Below are positions 60,365-64,000 of a stretch of DNA of 64,000 nt, in pieces (within the stretch, counting starts at the first letter, position 1; the number at the start of each line of letters is the position of its first letter). The notes beneath the pieces were generated by a model. The model made no database searches. It saw only the letters and a list, made by a program, of their open reading frames with translations, and was not told where the DNA came from. The translations under genes were made by a program, and so were the position numbers. This stretch comes from Chelatococcus sp. Lineage in GTDB: Bacteria; Pseudomonadota; Alphaproteobacteria; Rhizobiales; Beijerinckiaceae. The DNA is taken from the NCBI GenBank assembly GCA_003248805.1, contig QFQY01000005.1, positions 129,459 to 193,458 of the forward strand. The letters are read 5' to 3'.

Positions 60365-60384
60365 AAAAGGCGGCCGAGGCCGCC
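60365..60384 (-). terminator. Hairpin with T-run upstream of DUF983
   Basis: On the minus strand: six-base-pair stem GGCGGC / GCCGCC with a four-base loop followed by four T. It could end or slow transcription coming from ctaE, just before the DUF983 start. Confidence 0.45.
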
Positions 60385-60390
60385 TTCCTT

Positions 60391-60476
60391 CGTCATTGCG
60401 AGGAGCGGAGCGACGAAGCAATCCAGGGGACGGAGGGCTGCCGCTTCTGGATTGCTTCGCTACGCTCGCAATGACG
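60391..60476. repeat. Palindromic repeat, family D, between ctaE and DUF983
   Basis: Inverted repeat with arms CGTCATTGCGAG...AAGCAATCCAG (60391-60426) and CTGGATTGCTTCGCTACGCTCGCAATGACG (60447-60476). The text ATTGCTTCGCTACGCTCGCAATGACG is a very common dispersed repeat of proteobacteria. Here it interrupts the oxidase gene run, 9 bp from the ctaE stop. Confidence 0.9.
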
Positions 60477-60484
60477 GGTTGATC

Positions 60485-61342
60485 TCAATGGGCCGCCGGT
60501 GTGCCGGAGCCCCAGACATAGATGGCCGCGAACAGGAACAGCCAGACCACGTCGACGAAATGCCAGTACCAGGCCGCGAATTCGAAGCCGAGATGCTGCT
60601 TCGGCGTGAAATGGCCGAGATAGGCGCGGTAGAGGCAGACCGCGAGGAAGATCGTGCCGATGATGACATGCGCGCCGTGGAAGCCCGTCGCCATGAAGAA
60701 GGTGGCGCCGTAGATGTTGCCCGAGAAGGCGAAGCTCGCATGGGCGTATTCGTAGCCCTGCACGATCGAGAACAGGATGCCGAGCCCGATCGTCAGCCAC
60801 AGGCCCTGCTTCAGCCCGTTGCGGTCACCCTCGAGCAGCGCGTGGTGCGCCCAGGTCACCGTGGTGCCGGAGGTCAGCAGGATCAGCGTGTTGAGCAGCG
60901 GCAGATGCCAGGGGTCGAAGGTGTGGATACCCTTGGGCGGCCACACCCCGCCGGTGACGTCCTGGCGCTGGAAATTGATCGATTCGTTGACGAACAGGCT
61001 GGCGTCGAAGAAGGCCCAGAACCAGGCCACGAAGAACATCACCTCGGAGGCGATGAACATCAGCATGCCGTAGCGGTGATGGAGCTGCACCACGCGGGTG
61101 TGGTGGCCCTCGCTCTGCGCCTCGCGCACCACGTCCGTCCACCAGGAGGCCATGGTGTAGAGGACGCCGATGAGACCGGCGCCGAAGACGAGCGGCCCGA
61201 TCTTCATGCCGCCGAGCCCCAGCGACTTCATCCACATCACGGCGCCGATCGCCAGCACGGTCGCGCTGATCGAGCCGATCAGCGGCCACGGGCTCGGATC
61301 GACGAGATGATAGTCGTGGTGTTTGGTCTGTGCCCCGGCCAT
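60485..61342 (-). CDS. ctaE: Cytochrome c oxidase subunit III
   Basis: 285 residues with seven membrane helices. Signatures: LHHRYGMLMFIASEVMFFVAWFWAFFDASLF spread over residues 88-118, HHALLEGDR, and FHGAHVIIGTIFL, FAAWYWHFVDVVWLFLF at the end. Structural subunit of the aa3-type oxidase. The ATG at 61342 gives the usual N-terminus (MAGAQTKHHDYHLVDPSPWP-type). It follows ctaG by 58 bp. Confidence 0.96.
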   Translation of the reverse strand: MAGAQTKHHDYHLVDPSPWPLIGSISATVLAIGAVMWMKSLGLGGMKIGPLVFGAGLIGVLYTMASWWTDVVREAQSEGHHTRVVQLHHRYGMLMFIASEVMFFVAWFWAFFDASLFVNESINFQRQDVTGGVWPPKGIHTFDPWHLPLLNTLILLTSGTTVTWAHHALLEGDRNGLKQGLWLTIGLGILFSIVQGYEYAHASFAFSGNIYGATFFMATGFHGAHVIIGTIFLAVCLYRAYLGHFTPKQHLGFEFAAWYWHFVDVVWLFLFAAIYVWGSGTPAAH

Positions 61343-61400
61343 CTCGTTCAGTCTCCCTGGAGGACGGCGTCGCGCTGCTCTTCCGGCAGTCGCGGCATTG

Positions 61401-62012
61401 TTACAGCTTCGGATTCGGTGCGTCACCCCGCGCAGGCGCGGCGGCGCCCTCCATGACCGGCTGCCCGGCCTTGGAGGGGAAATAGGTGTAGGACAGCGTG
61501 ATCGCCTTGATCCCGTCGAGCTCGCGGTCCTTGGCGATCTCCGGGTCGATGTAGAACACGACCGGCGCTTCCATGCTCTCCCCGGGCTTCAGCGTGTGCT
61601 CGGTGAAACAGAAGCACTGGATCTTGACGAAATACCCCGCCGCGCGTTCGGGCTGGACGTTGAAGGTCGCGATCCCGGTCGAGGCGCGGCTGCCGGTGTT
61701 GGTGATCTTGTAGAAGATCGTCCTCGTCTCGCCGATGCGCAGCCGGACATCCGCGCTTTCCGCCTCGAAGCGCCAGCCCAGCCCCGGCGCGACATTGGCG
61801 TCGAAGCGCACATTCATGCTGCGTTCGAGGATCGTGCTCGCCCCCGCGGTGCCGGTCCGCGGCGTGCCGCCGAAGCCGGTCGCCTTGCAGAACAGGTCGT
61901 AGAGCGGCACGGCGGCGAAGGAGAGCCCGGTCATGCCGAACACGACGCCGGCGCAGATCAGCGCCGTGCGCCGCGCGCGATCCTGCGGGGACATGTCCGA
62001 CGCCGTCGCCAT
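61401..62012 (-). CDS. ctaG: Cytochrome c oxidase assembly protein CtaG (Cox11)
   Basis: 203 residues. One N-terminal membrane anchor (about 17-36, VPLYDLFCKATGFGGT follows) and a periplasmic copper-binding domain with the signature IQCFCFTEHTLKPGE. It delivers copper to the CuB site of subunit I. Its ATG is immediately next to the coxF stop. Confidence 0.95.
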   Translation of the reverse strand: MATASDMSPQDRARRTALICAGVVFGMTGLSFAAVPLYDLFCKATGFGGTPRTGTAGASTILERSMNVRFDANVAPGLGWRFEAESADVRLRIGETRTIFYKITNTGSRASTGIATFNVQPERAAGYFVKIQCFCFTEHTLKPGESMEAPVVFYIDPEIAKDRELDGIKAITLSYTYFPSKAGQPVMEGAAAPARGDAPNPKL

Positions 62013-62183
62013 CTAGAGCGGCCTGTTCAGGATCGCGGGGCCGGTCTTCACCAGCGTCACCACGAAGAAGAAGACCACGAGGCCGCCGAGCACGAGCGCG
62101 AGCGCGACCGAGCGGCGCCGCCGGCGAGCCATGTCCTCCGGCGAGAAGGCGGCAGGGGGCGTGGGCCGCGGCGGCTCGCTCAT
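62013..62183 (-). CDS. CoxF-like small membrane protein
   Basis: 56 residues: a Pro-rich basic N-terminus (SPEDMARRRRRS) and one membrane helix (about 25-46). A small ORF of this kind lies between ctaB and ctaG in most alphaproteobacteria and is called CoxF; its role in oxidase biogenesis is not well defined. The ATG overlaps the ctaB stop. Too short to identify by sequence alone; the call rests on position and shape. Confidence 0.78.
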   Translation of the reverse strand: MSEPPRPTPPAAFSPEDMARRRRRSVALALVLGGLVVFFFVVTLVKTGPAILNRPL

Positions 62184-63160
62184 CCGATCACCTGGGGCAG
62201 CGCCCACATCAGCCCGAGCCCGTGTTCCGCCAGCAGCGTCGCGAACAGCAGGAAGAGATAGAGGATCGAGAAGCCGAACAGCGAGTAGCACGCCTTCTTG
62301 GCCGCCTCGCCCTCGGTCGTCAGCAGCACGCGGACGGCGAGCGCGATCATCATGAGCCCGGTCGAGACCGAGACGGCGAGATAGATCAGCCCGCCGAAGC
62401 CCATCAGCGCCGGCAGCACGGCGACCGGCGCCATCACCAGCGAATAGGCGAGGATCTGGCGGCGCGTCGCGGTGGGGCCGGCGACATTGGGCAGCATCGG
62501 GATGCCGGCGCGGGCGTAGTCGGCCGATTTCACCAGCGCGAGCGCCCAGAAATGCGGCGGCGTCCACAGGAAGATGATCGCGAAGAGCACGAGGGACCGC
62601 AGGCCGAACTCGCCCGTCACCACGGCCTCGCCGATCATGGGCGGGAAGGCACCGGCCGCGCCGCCGATCACGATGTTCTGCGGGGTCCAGCGCTTCAGCC
62701 ACATCGAATAGACGACGGCGTAGAAGAAGATCGTGAAGCCCAGCATGGCCGCCGCCAGGACATTGGTCACGAGGCCGAGCACCAGCACCGAGCCGATCGA
62801 CAGCGTCAGCCCGAAGGCCAGCGCCTCGGAGGGCAGGATGCGGCCGGCGGGGATGGGCCGCCTGGCCGTGCGCGCCATCAGGCGGTCGATATCGGCGTCG
62901 TACCACATGTTGAGGCAGCCGGAGGCCCCGGCGCCGACCGCGATCGCCAGCAGCGAAGCGAGCGCGATCACGGGATGGACATGGCCGGGCGCCACCGCCA
63001 TGCCCGCCAGCGCCGTGACGATGACGAGCGACATCACGCGCGGCTTGAGCAGGGCGAAGAAATCGGCCGCCTCGCCCGGCGAGGTCAGCGCCGAGCCCAT
63101 CGCCGCGTTCATGGCGACGCCGTCCTGGCGGGGCTCGATCCGGTCGAAGGCAGCCGACAT
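62180..63160 (-). CDS. ctaB: Heme O synthase (protoheme IX farnesyltransferase)
   Basis: 326 residues with about nine membrane helices. The prenyl-transferase motif NMWYDADIDRLMARTARRP (about 105-123) and the second acidic loop are present. It adds a farnesyl group to heme B to make heme O for the aa3 oxidase. It begins 60 bp after the ctaD stop. A later in-frame ATG exists (M17), but the longer start is preceded by a reasonable gap. Confidence 0.94.
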   Translation of the reverse strand: MSAAFDRIEPRQDGVAMNAAMGSALTSPGEAADFFALLKPRVMSLVIVTALAGMAVAPGHVHPVIALASLLAIAVGAGASGCLNMWYDADIDRLMARTARRPIPAGRILPSEALAFGLTLSIGSVLVLGLVTNVLAAAMLGFTIFFYAVVYSMWLKRWTPQNIVIGGAAGAFPPMIGEAVVTGEFGLRSLVLFAIIFLWTPPHFWALALVKSADYARAGIPMLPNVAGPTATRRQILAYSLVMAPVAVLPALMGFGGLIYLAVSVSTGLMMIALAVRVLLTTEGEAAKKACYSLFGFSILYLFLLFATLLAEHGLGLMWALPQVIG

Positions 63161-63220
63161 CCGTAACTCGTCTCGACGTCTGCGGGCGGCGGGCCGTGGG
63201 GCCGGCCGCCCTGAAAGGGT

Positions 63221-64000
63221 CTAGTGGTCCGAGCCGACGATGCGCGGCAGCGTCTCGAACTGGTGGAACGGCGGCGGCGAGGAGAGCGTCCACTCCAGCG
63301 TCGTCGCGCCTTCGCCCCACGGATTGTCGCCGGCCAGCTCCTTGCGGGAGAAGGCGACATACACCCCGTAGAAGAAGATCAGCAACCCGGCCGCGAAGAT
63401 GTAGGAGCCGATCGACGACCAGAAATGCCAGCCCGCGAAGGCATCGGGATAGTCGACATAGTGACGCGGCATGCCGGCCAGGCCGAGGAAGTGCTGCGGG
63501 AAGAACAGCAGGTTCGCGCCGATGAAGGCGACCCAGAAATGCAGCCGGCCGATCCAGTCCGGGATCATGTAGCCGCTCATCTTCGGGAACCAGTAGTAGA
63601 AGCCGGCGAAGATGCCGAACACGGCGCCGAGCGACAGCACGTAGTGGAAATGCGCCACCACGTAATAGGTCGCGTGCAGCGAGCGGTCGACGCCCGCATT
63701 CGCGAGCACGACGCCGGTGACGCCGCCGACCGTGAACAGGAAGATGAAGCCGATCGCCCAGACCATCGGCGCGGTGAAGCGGATCGAGCCGCCCCACATC
63801 GTCGCGATCCAGGAGAAGATCTTCACGCCCGTCGGCACGGCGATGACCATCGTCGCGAAGACGAAATAGCGCTGCGTGTTGAGCGAGAGGCCGGCGGTGT
63901 ACATGTGGTGCGCCCACACGATGAAGCCGACGACGCCGATCGCCACCATGGCGTAGGCCATGCCGAGATAGCCGAAGATCGGCTTGCGGCTGAAGGTCGA
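63221..64000 (-). CDS. ctaD: Cytochrome c oxidase subunit I, C-terminal part (5' end outside window)
   Basis: 259 C-terminal residues are visible; the frame is open to the window edge. The text WAHHMYTAGL (His ligands of CuB), PTGVKIFSWIATMWGG, HATYYVVAHFHYVLSLGAVF (heme a and a3 His ligands) and the C-terminal PPPFHQFETLPRI identify subunit I of an aa3-type cytochrome c oxidase. It is the first gene of the visible leftward oxidase run; ctaC is expected further right. Confidence 0.97.
   Translation of the reverse strand, partial: STFSRKPIFGYLGMAYAMVAIGVVGFIVWAHHMYTAGLSLNTQRYFVFATMVIAVPTGVKIFSWIATMWGGSIRFTAPMVWAIGFIFLFTVGGVTGVVLANAGVDRSLHATYYVVAHFHYVLSLGAVFGIFAGFYYWFPKMSGYMIPDWIGRLHFWVAFIGANLLFFPQHFLGLAGMPRHYVDYPDAFAGWHFWSSIGSYIFAAGLLIFFYGVYVAFSRKELAGDNPWGEGATTLEWTLSSPPPFHQFETLPRIVGSDH

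Overview
The window is a GC-rich, densely packed chromosomal segment of an alphaproteobacterium. The gene content points to Hyphomicrobiales (Rhizobiales): DUF2093, DUF4170 and DUF6101-like orphans, an aa3 oxidase cluster with a CoxF-like gene, a plant-type glutamate-cysteine ligase, the order lpxK-waaA-DUF374, and dispersed palindromes of rhizobial type. A Bosea- or Methylobacterium-like genus is my guess; nothing here proves it. I saw no rRNA, tRNA, CRISPR array, prophage or transposase.

Layout. 1-5.6 kb: the end of a TPR protein, a TipF-like degenerate EAL protein, a HAD hydrolase, a CheY-like receiver, a MaoC hydratase and ribF. 5.8-16.1 kb: ileS-lspA with an exported protein, a pair of M16 peptidases, pgi and mutL. 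16.1-18 kb: a toxin-immunity pair (HNH-like toxin with a DUF2019 protein) and a GFA-type zinc protein. 18-22.4 kb: a diguanylate cyclase, rsmD, an RluB-type pseudouridine synthase with huge Arg/Gly-rich tails, and tadA. 22.4-27.9 kb: an accessory stretch with an almost empty 600 bp, a TauE/SafE exporter divergent from an ArsR-type regulator across a perfect palindrome, then vapB-vapC, a frameshifted haloacetate dehalogenase gene, a type II haloacid dehalogenase-like gene and a patatin on one strand. 27.9-33 kb: purD, xseA, several palindromic repeats, and an exported dienelactone-hydrolase-like protein whose nucleophile position is Ala.

32.4-36.6 kb carries the lipid A/Kdo operon lpxK-waaA-DUF374-DUF4170 followed by an inositol-monophosphatase family gene. 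36.9-41.7 kb: a DUF6101-like protein, ubiA, rsmE, gshA and a Flp pilin. 41.8-44.2 kb: a LysR regulator divergent from a DUF1127 gene, and a DUF937 protein. 44.4-46.8 kb: ispH-thrB-rnhA. 46.8-52.5 kb: a glycosyltransferase, an LLM oxidoreductase, a GNAT, a peroxiredoxin, a DsbD-N-like protein and YqgE. 52.5-58.9 kb: a GGDEF-EAL protein, a GNAT, an M16 peptidase and thrC. 59.2-64 kb: the cytochrome c oxidase biogenesis run ctaD(partial)-ctaB-coxF-ctaG-ctaE-DUF983-SURF1, transcribed right to left.

Most of the segment is housekeeping. The items most worth a second look are the toxin-immunity pair at 16.1-17.2 kb, the 7-bp duplication that breaks the fluoroacetate-dehalogenase-like gene behind vapBC, the regulatory palindromes at 23.8 and 27.9 kb, the families of dispersed palindromic repeats (one abutting the mutL start, one splitting ctaE from DUF983), and the Ser-to-Ala change in the exported hydrolase.
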